From Antedon mediterranea (Eukaryota > Echinodermata > Crinoidea > Comatulida > Antedonidae), in assembly GCF_964355755.1 (NCBI RefSeq), contig NC_092676.1, positions 15,174,288 to 15,238,287 on the forward strand: a stretch of 64,000 nucleotides of DNA, read 5' to 3'. Shown one piece after another: positions 1-15,500 of this stretch (positions within the stretch are counted from its first letter, which is position 1; every line of letters starts with the position of its first letter). The translations under genes and the position numbers were made by a program. Under the pieces are notes generated by a model, which saw nothing but the letters and a program-made list of their open reading frames with translations, had not been told where the DNA came from and made no database searches.

Positions 1-1136
1 GAATGTCTTGGCATGCTATTAGAGGTTGGTAATAATAATTATACATATCCAATGTAAAGGAAGTAATTAAGTTCAGAATGTCTTGGCATGCTATTAGAGG
101 TTGGTAATAATAATTATACATATCCAATGTAAAGGAAGTAATTAAGTTCAGAATGTCTTGGCATGCTATTAGAGGTTGGTAATAATAATTATACATATCC
201 AATGTAAAGGAAGTAATTAAGTTCAGAATGTCTTGGCATGCTATTAGAGGTTGGTAATAATAATTATACATATCCAATGTAAAGGAAGTAATTAAGTTCA
301 GAATGTCTTGGCATGCTATTAGAGGTTGGTAATAATAATTATACATATCCAATGTAAAGGAAGTAATTAAGTTCAGAATGTCTTGGCATGCTATTAGAGG
401 TTGGTAATAATAATTATACATATCCAATATAAAGTAAGTAATTAAGTTCAGAATGTCTTGGCATGCTATTAGAGGTTGGTAATAATAATTATACATATCC
501 AATATAAAGTAAGTAATTAAGTTCAGAATGTCTTGGCATGCTATTAGAGGTTGGTAATAATAATTATACATATCCAATATAAAGTAAGTAATTAAGTTCA
601 GAATGTCTTGGCATGCTATTAGAGGTTGGTAATAATAATACATATCCAATGTAAAGGAAGTAATTACGTTCAGAATGTCTTGGCATGCTATTAGAGGTTG
701 GTAATAATAATTATACATATCCAATGTAAAGGAAGTAATTAAGTTCAGAATGTCTTGGCATGCTATTAGAGGTTGGTAATAATAATTATACATATCCAAT
801 ATAAAGGAAGTAATTAAGTTCAGAATGTCTTGGCATGCTATTAGAGGTTGGTAATAATAATTATACATATCCAATATAAAGGAAGTAATTAAGTTCAGAA
901 TGTCTTGGCATGCTATTAGAGGTTGGTAATAATAATTATACATATCCAATGTAAAGGAAGTAATTAAGGTCAGAATGTCTTGGTATGCTATTAGAGGTTG
1001 GTAATTATAATTATACATATCCAATGTAAAGGAAGTAATTAAGTTCAGAATGTCTTGGCATGCTATTAGAGGTTGGTAATAATAATTATACATATCAAAT
1101 GTAAAGTAAGTAATTAAGTTCAGAATGTCTTGGCAT
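1..1136. repeat. 75-bp tandem satellite array, about 15 copies
   Basis: The window opens inside a head-to-tail array with a 75-bp unit that begins GAATGTCTTGGCATGC. Units start at 1, 76, 151, 226, 301, 376, 451, 526 and 601. The unit at 601 is three bases short, and further units start at 673, 748, 823, 898, 973 and 1048. A partial unit breaks off near 1136. Units 6-8 share a variant (AATATAAAGTAAG) that recurs nowhere else in full, which shows local block duplication. The array lies in the CABIN1 intron upstream of the first visible exon, and its left end is outside the window. No coding potential is seen. Confidence 0.97.
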
Positions 1137-1468
1137 TTCTTCTTCTCAACCAACCATATCTACATTCTTTAACTTTATGGAATTACTAGTGATTCTTTAC
1201 CATGAAAACATTTAATAATGTGAATATTTAAGGAATTGTATTTTCCTACTTGATATGTGTACCATAATTATTTGAATAAACACCACCCTTTTATTTTTCT
1301 TGAGGGAAGCCTTTATTTTTTGGCTGTAATATGGTAACTAATTAAATAAATTTCCCCAGGATAAAAAAACTCAACAAGCGGCAGATAAAATCATTAAAAT
1401 ATCTACAATTTAAGATTATTTTTTGTAATTTTATTGTTTATTTTTTGCTATTGTCTTTTGCATTTCAG

Positions 1469-3517
1469 TATATTGGGTCAAGGCTAGATTTTTAGTTTTA
1501 TGTGGAAACATTGAGAGCGCAATTGAACAGTTTGATTTGGTGAGTGCAACAACTTCTTTATGATGAAAACAATTCTACTTATGTTTCTACTACGGTTTGT
1601 AGGTGTTTTTGTTGTGATGAAATGATGATAATGATGAATAAACCTTTATTTCAGTGTTCTGAACTATTAAGTCCTCAAAATAATGATGAGAATAGCAGTT
1701 TTCAACCAGTACAAGTTATGTTATCAAACTGCAAATATGATGATATAATATCTTTAGGTATGTACAAATTATTCACTTGACTATTTTAAGTTTTAATGGG
1801 TATACTGAATCATCAGTGTAGAGGAGAGAATATGCATTTGCTCAGTATATTTTATGCCACATTCTGACATATTCTCCTGATTCAAATTGCAACTTCATCT
1901 TCTTGTAATGATGACTTTTCTATTACGTAACTATTTTTTGTATTATCGGCTATTCTGACTTTGAAATCTAATTATTGTTTTCAGAGGAAATAGATAAAAA
2001 GAAGAAATCACTAGAGCATACACAATCGTTAGAAGAAGTGCGTAGACTTTTTGATGATGGAGAGTACAGTCAAGTATCGAGTATTCTGTTACCAACGTTG
2101 AAACAGCCTATGATGGTAACCAAACATGTTGGTGAGCAGAAATCAAGTGAAAGACCGTCTCAGATCTTATTGCTTCTGCAGTCATTATTAAAGCAAGAGG
2201 TGTATCAGGTATTTATATGATTTTAGGTTAATTTAGAAAATCATTAAATATAGATGATAGCAATTCATTACTATTGCAAATCATTTGATATTATTTTGAT
2301 GCTGTTTTTATTTGTTTTTTCATCAGCAATGTTTGTCATGTGCAGAAGTCGCTCTCATTGAAGCAATTCATGAAATAAACCATGCTGTAGACTTGACATT
2401 CAAGGAGGAATGGATTGATGGCCTAATTCACATTTGCATTGCTATTGATACGTATGTCAAAGGCTTATTGCTACTTGCTTATTGCTACTTGCTTGCTGAA
2501 GTTACCTTTTGGAAAGACACATTTTGCATAGAATGTGTACTTATGGAATTATGGCATTTTATCTGTAAATTATAGTTAAAAATTAATCTATATTATAATT
2601 TGAATAAGGGAAAAAAGGTTTGTTATTGTAAAAGTACATTGATGGCGCCAGGATTATGTAGGCCAATATGTCATATTCGAGCGATACCGTGTTTGCTGGT
2701 GCAGGTTTATTGTCATAATAATATTAGGTTTACAGTATTATTTTACCACATTATAAGTTACAACAAAGGTTCTTGTTTTCATGTTTTTTTTTACCACCAA
2801 TCCATTGGAATATACAACACTACAGATAATATATCTGGAGTAGTTATCCCCACGACACAAATGTATCCCGACAGCCGCAGATACATAGATCTTTGATGTA
2901 AAGTTAAAAATCTACATTATGAAATGTCCTCTTATCAGAGATGTGAACTTGATCTCTCGCAAGTTTCTTAACTGATCTTTTTCAGAGCAATAGTTTCAGA
3001 GAAATATGTGATAAAGAAACTTGAAACTGGTCAACTTATTCGTCTTACAAACAATCTCATCCGGATAATTGAAATTGCCATGGAGAGAGACATTGGAGAA
3101 CTTGGCCAAGTATCAACCGTCTACCCTTGGATTCTACTTTACCGCTTAATCAAACTGTATGTACAAAAATTAATGTTTAAAATTTTAAAAACGATTTTTA
3201 AAAAAATTAGAAATGATCTCTTTTCTCAAAAGTTTTATATTTTTGTGATATATTTAAATATGACATACTTGAAATATGAATAGTTAAATAGCATAACACT
3301 TGGAAAATAGTCATCGTGGTATTTTGAAACACTTGGTGTAGAGATATACATTTAAACAGACTGATTTGCATATTTTAAGTAATAGTTATTTATTTTTAAG
3401 TGAGGAAGATCAGATAGAGTCTATGAAGATAGTGGATGCAACAACCTCTACTAGTATTCAACCATGTTTACCATCATCATTGATGTTGTTATTAACAGCT
3501 CATGAGTGTCTTGGCAG
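1469..3517 (+). CDS. CABIN1: CABIN1 exons, N-terminal TPR part (six exons)
   Basis: Six short exons encode helical TPR-type sequence. The first reads [20 protein letters not shown], a typical TPR helix pair. The second ends in the first base of a codon that the third completes. The third (1985-2208) is lysine- and glutamate-rich, and the fourth to sixth carry further amphipathic helices (for example [18 protein letters not shown] and [15 protein letters not shown]). The acceptor at 3400 has the weaker TTTTTAAG form. The exon-6/7 intron carries a TIR element at 3749-4466. Confidence 0.9.
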
Positions 3518-6500
3518 GTGAGAAAACAATTGTGATAATATGTACCTGGTGTGTGCTTCCTTAAGTGCATTGGAGAATTTCAGCAGAAGATATTTAAGTT
3601 TGAGTTTTATTTATTAATCAAGGTCATAAAATACATACATCATATAACATAAATAAAACAATCAATACAATGTATAAACAAACACTGGTGCGATGGACCA
3701 GACATTGATCACAAAGAACAAGAATACAATAAAATATTCAACCCCATAGAGAGAAAAAGTCATTTCCGACTGTGCTGGGTACAAACAAAGTTTGGTCGGC
3801 CATCTTTTCCTATTCTAACGCATTGATTTAACACCGCTTTTTCGTACATCCCGATAAATTTATAATCGCAATGTTAAAAAAATAGTATTTTAAATTTTGT
3901 GTTACAAGAACTTTTTAGGCCTCTTTCTTTGTTGACGAGTTTATACTTGCAGTATTTCTGCGTTTGTTTGTGGAAATGTGTGAATCAATATACATTTCTA
4001 ACTTTCAGTTTACTATTTATTTATTTATAATGTATTGCTTATTAAAGTTTGAGTTTATAATATGGTAGGTAAAATGTTGAATTTTACTAGTTTTGATGCA
4101 TAAGCTATGCCAGATATGGGTCATATTAATCGGCAAAATGTCGCTGCTATTGGTGGCTAAGAACGATCGCACACGGCTACCTCTGATGTTGTGATGTAAC
4201 ACGACATTTAAAATGCTATTTTTCGAACATTGCGATTATAAACTGAAAGTGAACTTACGATGTATTATCAGCAAAATATTCAACAGTAGTAACGTAGTAA
4301 AATAAAGCAAGATGATCAACTCTAAATTATGTAAAATTGAAATTTATAGGGATGTACGAAAAACCGGTGTTAAATTAATGCGTTAGAATACAAGATGGCC
4401 GACCGAACTTTGTTTGTACCCAGCGCAGTCGGTAGCCAGGAAACGTGACGTCACACTTTTTCTCCCTATATTGTAAGGATTACATGATGAATTTTTGATT
4501 TGGTTGTTCCAAGATATCAAATATTATATATTATTTTGTATTTGTTTCCTGTTAAAATTGTTGTTTATTCTTACAGACGTTCATGGTGTTGTAATGATAA
4601 AGGTGCCTTGCTAAAATTGCAAATTTCTGTTCTGGAGGAAGAACTGTTTAACCGTCCTGAAGAAGATGCACATCCGTTTAAGTGTGACTTGGAGCATGCA
4701 CTTGAACAGAGTTTCTACTGTTTGTATAGTCATCCAAACCGCAAAACTAAAGCAAGACACCTTAGTGATCATGGAGTTGATGAGGTATTTACCATACTTA
4801 CTTGGTATAAAAGTGAAATAGAGAATGGTTCTAGATCAATCCACAAAAAAGTTATTGAAAATCGGTGCTGCTGTTCCTTGTATTTGGAGTTGCCTATATA
4901 AGATACACTAATATTGAATTTGAAAGACTCTAAGCAGCATCTGTAATTTTTTTTAATTTCAAGTTACCATTACTTTGGGAAGATAGCAGATTTTTGTTCA
5001 ACTACTTCAAACCAAAGATTCTACCAGAATTTGACAGCTATAAAACCAGTACAATGTCAAGTGAACTAGAGAGTCTTCTACTCAAGATCTCACGCATTAT
5101 TCCTGCACAAGAAAACCCAGCAAATACACTAGAATCAATTCAGCTATACCTTGATGGAACTACAGACACTGCCCCTTATATACCACAAGATAAACCTGTC
5201 CAAACGTATGTTATGACATATTTATTTTATGCCAGAGGGTTTTAATCATCAAAAGATTTGAGGTGTGGAATCACCTATCCTTTTAAGAATTACCGTTTCT
5301 GAGCCCAGACCATACACTATTTACATAATCCTCACCTCAAAACTTTTGTACTCAAATTGCATTAAACCTTTCTGGGGCTCATTCCTGTTTTCACTCTGGT
5401 CTGTTTTTTTAATCAATTTGTTTAGGCTTGTCAGTAAAAGTTATCAAATAATTATAATGTATATATATTTTGATAATACACATACATTCATGATAATCTA
5501 TGAATCAAGATGCAGGAACGATTAAAATGTTTTTTTACAGACATGTTGTGCAAGAGCTGTACTACTTACTAGCAGACTATTATTTTAAAAACAAAGAATG
5601 GGGGTAAGTATGCTTCTCAAATGAGTGAAAACAAGGACAATAAATATGCACATTGTAGGCTAGGCTAGAGAGCTTGTCGATACAAACACGTCACAATTAT
5701 TTGATTTTTTGATAACAGAGTTAATTGTAAATACACCAAAATGAGGTTCGTTTACATAACCACCTGCACAATTTAGCCAAAAATAGTATGTTAATCTACC
5801 TTACGCATTCTGACATTTGTATTGTGTAATCATTACACTGCCTGATTTACAAGTTGTTTTTTCCCTACAGAAAAGCTATTAAATTCTATCTACATGATTT
5901 GTGTGTAAACCCTGATCGATTTGACAGTTGGGCAGGAATGGCAATGGCACGTAGTACCAGACTTGATCTCAAAATCAACTCTGTAAGTTGGTATATCTAA
6001 CTGTAAAATTGTATTCTAATATTCTGACATTCATCAACAATTACTTTTAAAATTGTGTATGATTCGGTTATTTGGATGGAGCATGTGTATTGGCCCTAAA
6101 GCTCTGTTTACACTGATAAAAAGATGTAATGTGTCCATAATACAGTGATGTCATATCATACCTTATTTGGGTACATCACTTTTTAGTTAGATTGTGTAGA
6201 CAGAACTTAAGAAAAAACCCAATTTGTTCACCCCAAATAAAATTTAAAACTCAATGCAAAACATTTGTTATAGTTCTTATTAATATCTTGTTAATGTATA
6301 CATATTTCCAATCTTATACAGACTGTAAAGAACACATTTGTCACTCAAAAAACTCTAGGTTTTCCTGTATATAATTGATGATCTTTTATTCCTGTTTGTT
6401 TTAATACATTGTATTATTAGTATTGTTTGCTCAAATATGATTTGATTTCTACTGCTACAGTGTGATTCCAAATCTGAAGGACCAATATTTAAGCAGGCAT

Positions 6501-9500
6501 CATCAGCTGCGAGATGTTTTGAGAGAGCATTTCAGATTGATTCATCTAACTCAACGTTATGGATGGAATATGGCTCGCTATCTTATATGATGCATTCATA
6601 TTCTTCAAGGCAATTGAAACAGGTAACTTATGGTCAGGTGTTTATTGCATGGGAGGTAAATGTTGCTGACCTGAGAAATAAAATGGTTTGTAAAAATTAA
6701 ATATTAATTATTGGGCCTACATAAAATATGTTGAAAATAATGTAGCATACAAAAATACATATAAAATTTATCAAATATAAAAAAAATTATTATTATATAT
6801 TATTGATACAATTATTTATTAATACTTATACTGGAAATTTGTGGAAGGTATATAAAAAATGTTTTTTGGATTTAAAATAAAAACTGAACAAGAATGGTTA
6901 TTTAAAAAATGGACAAGTATGCAAACTCAATTCATCATGTGTTTAAATGTCAATGTTTTGTACATATTATATGGACTGGGAGTGGATTTTGTTTTATTTA
7001 AATGTCGGAATCTAATTTTTATCCTAAAACTCAATTTATATTGGGTTTTTTTTTCATAAAGCAACAAACTGCAATATCATCTGAACAGAAAGAATTTCTA
7101 ACAAAAAAGAAAAATGAAATGTTGCAGCAAGCTAAGATATGTTATTTAAAAGCAAGTGAATGTGAAGGTGAGCTGGAAGAGGAAGAGTGGTTGGTGCATT
7201 ATATGCTGGGCAAGATAGCTGAGAAGGAAAAATCTCAACCTCAAGTTTACTTGGACCATTATAAACTGGTAAGAAGAATTTGAATAATCTTATTAAATTT
7301 TATTAACCAGCTCGCTCATTTAGGTCATCAGATGATGCTACACTGCTTGGCGTTCCATCAGACTTTGGACAACTGTAAACAGGGCATTCTGCCAGGTTGC
7401 ACCAATGTTATGGAATGGTTCACCGCATACTTAGTTTTGAACATGCTCTTACTCTTTTTTAATTTAGAGTTTGATTATAATTGTACGAATTATTAACAGT
7501 GATTTTTAACTTTTAAAATCTTTTAAACATTCTTTAAACTGTCTTATTTAATGTAGTATCATTACTTTTAATTTTTGACCGTTATGGTGTTTTAAATACA
7601 TTTTAAATCTTTTATAATGATTGTATACATGTACTGCGCCTATGAGCAATTTGATTGAATATATGATGCATTGTAAATGCTTTTATTATCATTAGTATTA
7701 TTATTAATATGAATTGGAAGTTCTGTAAAATATGTAAAATACTTTGACCAAAAATGAATCTTCCTTTTCAGATACTGTAACTAATACTCTTAAGATTCTG
7801 TATGTGCATTGTTTTATATACACATTTGTGTACCATTTTCTTTAAAGGCATCAATGGCCCTCCATGAAAATGAGGCTCGTTACCCTAAGAAGATTCCTTA
7901 CCACAACCCACCAGATCTTGCACTGGAGTCACTAGAGGTAAGCTTACTCATCGAAATGAATCAAAACAGCAAATACTTTACATGAGTTCCGTTAGTTGAT
8001 GATCATTATTTAATATGATTATGTAAAAAGGCCAAAATATTGTTTGCTATGGGGTGTTTTTTTTGTGTAATTTTCTGATTAGCCTTGTTATGAGGATGTA
8101 TCGGCATCGGTGATATTTTGCCGACCTAGAAGCTAGGGTAGATACAGCGTCTCAGCTTGAAAAAGCATGCAGAATTTAGTGATTTCAGGGATTATCTAAA
8201 TTCGATGTTATGTTTACCACGCACCACCTGTGGCTCAAATAATCAGTTCTTGAAGTGCCTTTTCATGTGGGACCCCCCCTCCTCCTCTCGAAAATGTCTA
8301 GATCCCAGCCGCCCCAGCAAATAACCAAATTTCAAGGATATTTCTACTGTAGGTGTGTTGTAATTAAACACTAAAACAAAATAATTTACCACTTTGAATA
8401 AACGCTTCCCTCGAATAAATGTTCCCGTAAAACATAATTTGCAATAAATTTCCCAGACGTTATTTATATCCTTGTGTAAACACCCTGCCACAGACACAAT
8501 ATACAACATTTCTGTTTGACATGATCTACAATTTACCAAGCATTTTGATACAATTTACATTATTTTTCACTTCTTTAAATTATTTGATATGATATATTGT
8601 TTTGTTTTTTTTTATATCTAGGTGGAATTTATTTGATTTATAGATTTTACCATATTATTACAAAAAAAATGCCTCCCTGAATGCACGCCTCAAATAAACA
8701 CCCCCTAAAAACCCTCCTTAACAATTAATGCCCTACAGGCCGTTTATTCAAATATATACGGTATAAAACTTAAACTGTTTACATAAATAATGTAGAATTG
8801 GAAAGTCAAGTATTTAAAAAGAAATGTATATTTCTTTTTTTATAGGTATTTTTTAGAATCCATACATCAATTCTAAAGTTGTTGGAGTTCCCAGATAAAA
8901 ATACCGTAATTGACTATAAATTATTAAAGAGATATGTAAGTGAAGCAAGGCAATTTCCGTTTGCAAGAGGACTAGAGAAGAGAGCTGAAGGCAAAGACTG
9001 GTAGGAGTCTTTTTTTTATTGGCTGTAAAGTACTATTAAGCGGAGGTCCAAGTGCCAAAATGATGCTTCGTTAACATGTCCCATTGCCATATGTAACAAT
9101 GCATTCTACGCCTGTATTAAAGGCATGTACAGCATACAGTATACTTGACACCAGAATGCATTCTAAACGATCCTCTTATGCAAAAGAAATGCTAGATAAT
9201 TGACCAAGAAATATTGTTAGTTTCATTGGGAATAACAATATAATTTTATAATAATTTTACTGTGCTTTTTCTTTATTTTTCTTCTTTTCGGAATAACTTT
9301 GTGCCTATACAGTTTAAGATCTAGTACTTATATATGTAGGGCAATAATACACTAGGAAATGTAAATTCAATTGTAAAAAGAGAGATGGATAGATAGTTAA
9401 CTGGTATGTTGTTTCCTATGTATAAAGTTAATATTAAGTGAAATTTGTAATATATTATCCTATACAAGCTGATACTGTGCCCAACAGAACGATGTTTTTG

Positions 9501-12500
9501 ATCTCTCAACAACCTGACCATGTCGCGTCATAATATGCTTAATTTAACATGTCTTGTTCATTTGTACAGTTCTACTAGTGACACTGACACAGAAACAAGA
9601 CCGTTAAACCAAAAAATTTACCATCATGGATCATTGTCATCATCAGGAGGCTCTAATACAGTTCAACAATTGATGGACCATGATTACATTGAAACACGAA
9701 AGAAGGTATCAAGAACTTTCAGTCAAGAATCAACAGGTATGGTACATTCATAAGGAGCTCACAAATAATATACCTACCTTACTACCTATCCTCTTTGGGC
9801 CTTTTGTCCTACAAGGCTGCAAGATTACTCTTCGCCTTGCCTTCACTTCTTCGGTTATACTTCTCATGTTGGTTTTGATTAATATGTCATTATTTGATAT
9901 GACATATGGCCATCTTGTCCTCAATATTCTTTGTAAACATTTGAATTGAAATGTGTCGAGTTTCTTGTTGTCCTCTTCTGTTATTTTCCTCACAGCCGTA
10001 AAGTAACACTGATAAAACAATTGATCTAAACAAATAATATGCTCACAGTTATACGTAGTTATTTACCTTACAAGTATGCTATGTAGAACCTCCCAAGTAT
10101 GCTACAAACCTAATGAGTTACATAGTTTAAAGTGATGGTGTTGGTTGTAATTGTATGTTATATACTGTAGTTAAGTACATCACAGTTATGCTAATTAGTT
10201 CACAGATATGATACATTATTATTATGATCACAACTATTTCTATTTTACAGATACTGCTTCTGATTTAGATTTCTTCTCTTCCGGAGATGAACCAATGTCA
10301 CCCAAACTCACAGATTCAAGCTTATTTCAAGCAAGTACAAATTCACTTAAGCCGCCAATTATACCGCTTGCATTTCCAGGTTCATCAAAAAATAAGCAAA
10401 TGAAGGTTTTACTTTTTAAAGAAGGGATAGAAGAAAAACAAACTGAACGTCGTCCAGTTCAACAACATGGTGACGGTGACAATTATGACACCACGAGAAT
10501 GACAGATGAACCAATAGAGATGGTGCTTGAAGAACAACCACCCCAAACAACTGTAGATGAAGCTAAACAACATCCATTCAATGCAGATATTGATGAGAGT
10601 GGTAAAGCAACGAAATTGAGAGATGGAAAGTCTGTTGACATTACAAGATCTGAAACTATAAAGACAGATTTTGAAGCCATCTTCATTGAGGCAATAGAAG
10701 TTGATAACAGGGAAGGCCTGCACCCTGAAAAATCTATACCAATTGATGAGCCCAAAGAAACAGTTGAAACTGCAAAAAATTTTCCGGCTGCATTATCTGA
10801 CAAATCTACACATGAATTTTCTCCAAAACCGTCTAGTAAATTTACTGTAGATTTGTGTGTCAGTGGAAACGAGAAAACAAGTACAGAAGAAAAATCTACT
10901 GATCCTACTATATTTTCTGAAGATAAACAAGTTACAATTATCAGTGACAGTTGTATTGGCGGAAGTACAGATATACAGAAATTAGCAAAAAATACAGAAC
11001 CTCCAAAATCATCCAGTTCTGCCTTGCCAAAGGGACATAGTGTTTCAGGCCCCATTTCAAGCTTTCAAATGGCATTTATGATGTCATCTGTACTTTCTTC
11101 TAATAAGCCTTCTGAAAAAAATCAACCTGAGAGTGAAGAAGCAAGAAATAAGGAAGCGGATATTGATATTGAAGGCAAAAATGACTTGCTAGGTATTGAA
11201 ATAAATCCAGCAGAACAGATTACGGCAAAGCCTCATCAATTAAGTATTGTTAGACCAAGTGGAGGTGTTAGTGAGGTTTTAAGGAATCTTCAAAAAGAAT
11301 ATCGTTCTTCGGGAGAATCACAGTCTGAAGAAGAAGTATCCATAGCTAAAACTAAAGATATAAGGAAAGAAGACCCAAATATGGAAAATAATACAGATGG
11401 CAAAGAAAATCCAAAAGATGAAATAAAATCAGGCAGTGATCAACAGACAAAACAGTACAAAGATATTGATGTTGCTGAGAATATTGAAGAATGTACAAGT
11501 AAAACCATAATTAAAGAAATGATTGCACCCAATGAGAATGATGATTCAAGGATGGAGACTGATGCAATAGAATTAAAAGAAGCAGAGCTACCTGAGAGGT
11601 CAGAGAAACATGACAATGAAATAGACAAAGCAATTTCTTACAAATATCAGCCAGAAAATAAAATTGTTATTGATACAGATACAAAGACATCGCCAGATAA
11701 AGTTAAACAGTCCAGTGATATTATAGATAAAGATAAAAGGCCAACTGTTTCTAGAAATGCTGATAGTAAGCCAGTAGACAGCAATGATGATAGTAAACAA
11801 GATGTAGAAAGCAATTCTGATAGTAAGCCAGTAGAAAGTGATACTGAAAAGGCAGTAGACAGTAATGCTGATAGTAAGCCAGTAGAAAGTGATACTGAAA
11901 AGGCAGTAGACAGTAATGCTGATAGTAAGCCAGTAGACAGCAATGCTGATAGTAAGCCAGTAGACAGCAATGCTGATAGTAAGCCAGTAGACAGCAATGC
12001 TGATAGTAAGCCAGAAGACAGCAATGCTGATAGTAAGCCAGAAGACAGGAATACTGATAGTAAGTCAGTAGACAGCAATGCTGATAGTAAGCCAGAAGAC
12101 AGCAATGCTGATAGTAAGTCAGAAGACAGGAATACTGATAGTAAGCCAGTAGACAGCAATGCTGATAGTAAGCCAGAAGACAGCAATGCTGATAGTAAGT
12201 CAGAAGACAGGAATACTGATAGTAAGCCAGTAGACAGCAATGCTGATAGTAAGCCAGAAGACAGCAATGCTGATAGTAAGTCAGAAGACAGGAATACTGA
12301 TAGTAAGTCAGTAGACAGCAATGCTAATAGTAAGCCAAAAGACAGCAATGCTGATAGTAAGCCAGAAGACAGGAATACTGATAGTAAGTCAGTGGACAGC
12401 AATGCTGATAGTAAGCCAGAAGACAGCAATGCTGATAGTAAGTCAGTAGAAAGCAATGCTGATAGTAAGTCAGTAGAAAGCAATGCTGATAGTAAGCCAG

Positions 12501-15500
12501 AATACAGGAGTGCTGATAGTAAGCCAGAATACAGGAGTGCTGATAGTAAGCCAGAATACAGGAGTGCTGATAGTAAGCCAGTAGACAGCAATGCTAATAG
12601 TAAGCCAGAAGACAGGAATGCCAATAGTAAGCCAGTAGACAGCAATGCTGAGAGTAAGCCAGAAGACGGGAATGCCGATAGTAAGCCAGTAGACAGCAAT
12701 GCTGATAGTAAGCCAGAAGATGGGAATGCCGATAGTAAGCCAGTAGACAGCAATGATGATAGGAAGGAATGTGTAGAGACACATAATTCAGATCAAAGGA
12801 ACTCCAAGGAGCATGTACAGTTAATTGATGATTGTATTCTGGGATTGAAGTTATGTTTGTCACGCTTTTCACAACATTACAAGGCATTATTTCGAATGGC
12901 ACATGTCTATCACTTTGTACCAACACATAAGGTAGATACTTTTTTTTAATCAATAATATTTATACACTGTATTTTGAAATAATTTTGACACTATTTGGCA
13001 TTTAGCCAGATATCACATGGTATTATAATGTCCCTAAATAAACAATAAAACAGCTAACTGAATTTAGAGACAAACAAATCTCAAGTTGGTAAAACCAGGA
13101 GCTGATTAACACATCTCCACCTATCAATTATCCTGGATCTGCAGAAGAACCACAAATTCTGAGGTGTATATACAATATATTTTATGGAATTACTTTGGTC
13201 CTGGAATCCCATTGCTCCTTTTTCAGCATATTTTCTGTTGTATTTGTAGTATATGCATGCGTATTTTCTGTTGTATTTGTAGTATATGCATGCGTATTTT
13301 CTGTTGTATTTGTAGTATATGCATGCGTATTTTCTGTTGTATTTGTAGTATATGCATGCGTATTTTCTGTTGTATTTGTAGTATATGCATGCGTATTTTC
13401 TGTTGTATTTGTAGTATATGCATGCGTATTTTCTGTTGTATTTGTAGTATATGCATGCGTATTTTCTGTTGTATTTGTAGTATATGCATGCGTATTTTCT
13501 GTTGTATTTGTAGTATATGCATGCGTATTTTCTGTTGTATTTGTAGTATGCATGCGTATTTTCTGTTGTATTTGTAGTATATGCATGCGTATTTTCTGTT
13601 GTATTTGTAGTATATGCATGCGTATTTTTGTTCTATAAAGATAATGTCTCTTATTCATTTTTACAGAATAATCAATGGAGTCGAGATATATTGTTAGGTA
13701 CAAGTATACCATGGACTCAGATACCTCATCTTGCAGCCCCAGCTTTATTTGCTGATGCTAACAAGAATAAGAACTTCTTCCATGGCATTTGGAGAATACC
13801 AGTAGAAGAGATTGATAGGTAAATACACAGCAACGTCCATTAATATACATTTCATAAAGGAATTGCATTGCTCTAGGTTGCTTTTGTTTTTCCTGACCTG
13901 TTATTGTTGTTTTAAATAATAATATAAATGAAATGGGCCATAAAAAAAATCAATTTTTATCTAATCATCAATGTGTTGAAAAATACCTGAAACCTCTTTA
14001 TTATACATATACAACACATTGAAAACAAAAAACTTAAATTTGAACTTGTAACTTTGGATATTAGTTAAGTTATCCGTGCAATAAATGAATCAATTTACGA
14101 CGGTTACTTAAATGAGTACATATTAAGATTCTACGAGTATTTGCTGTCGTTAGATTATTACATACTGAAATAAATCATAGATCATTATTAGATATCTAAA
14201 TGTTATTAATATATTTGAATTGTAGATCAGGTAGTTTTCCATCTCACATGCATCGAGCAATACATCTTTTGGTTGACGTGTTGCTGAAGCTTAAAGATCA
14301 TCAGATGTTACTGCAACTCTCTGTCAAACTGAATAGGACACCAGAACTTAACAAGTAGGTTCATATAAATGAGGAGCCCGACAATGTTGAATACCATAGA
14401 GACTTGACTTCTTCATTGGCAAAAAGCATATATTTACCTATTATATTGGTGGCAAGGTTTCTTGATCTGACAAGGCAAAATTACCATAATTTTCACCAAT
14501 TATGTTGTTTGAGAAATATTATGCTGACTATTTTGAAATGGTTTGTGCATACTTGTGTGCTCTCTGCAATATTATAGGTCAGTTGTGAATTCTGCATACC
14601 CATATAATCTGAACATTTTTTTTTTATCTTTACATAGTTCTGGGTTTTAAATTTTTTTTCTGTTAACCAACTACTGGCACAGTAAGATACTGTACCACAG
14701 ATAAAAAAAAAATTAACTTAAACTTCCCTTTTTAGGAAATATTTACGGGATCAAGATCGGCAGTTTCTTTCTACACAATCTTATGAAAAATGCCTTGATG
14801 TATTAAAAGCAATGATAGAGATGTACAAGACAGGTTCAAAAGATGATCAAGGAAGAGTTTTGATGTTTGTCTATCGAGCTAATCAAGTTAGGCATAACAA
14901 GCTTCAAATTTCAAGTACAAAAACCAATCACCTTCTCATTGAAGCATTTAAAAATTTGAAAGAAATTAAGGTGAGAATCAGTTGCAGGTCATATCACTAA
15001 CAATGCACCCAGTTATATACATTCATGTCAAAAATCACCGATAGTAGTCAAGTGGCTGAATGTTAAAGGCAAGGTTGTTGCAAACCACAGGCAAACAATT
15101 GGCACAAGTTCTCGTTGAAAATAGTTCTCGGCTAAAACTGAAGTCTAGTGTACACATCTTGCTTGTGTGGACTTTTGAGAGTAGGGGTTACCCAGTCTAC
15201 TAATCTATCTCAGTCCCTGTTGCCTCGGTCCTTGTGGACAGACAAATGTACGTCATTTGCTGGCAACGCTACATGATAGGTCTCGAGAGTGATTAATAAA
15301 CTTTTGGGGTGCCCTGTCTTCAGTTCAGTTATTTATGATTCTCATGTATTTTATTTTTGTACGAATAAATGAAATAACTAGAAAGACACTCCGACAGTGC
15401 ATACCTCCGCCTACTGTAAAATTCTCCTACATAAGATTTCTCCGGTAAAAAAGATATATATATATATTTGTGTGTGTCTTAATGCTGTTTCTGATTTAGG

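Noticed and set aside
1-1136. CRISPR-like array
   Set aside because: The units are contiguous with no unique spacers, and the context is a eukaryotic intron.
11647-12753. 368-residue minus-strand frame (LLSALLSTG repeats)
   Set aside because: It is the antisense shadow of the CABIN1 27-bp repeat. The other minus-strand frames at 12470-12953 have the same cause.
13164-13712. Long open frames on both strands
   Set aside because: They are generated by a 33-bp repeat without stops, since 33 is a multiple of three. The region is intronic between two supported CABIN1 exons.
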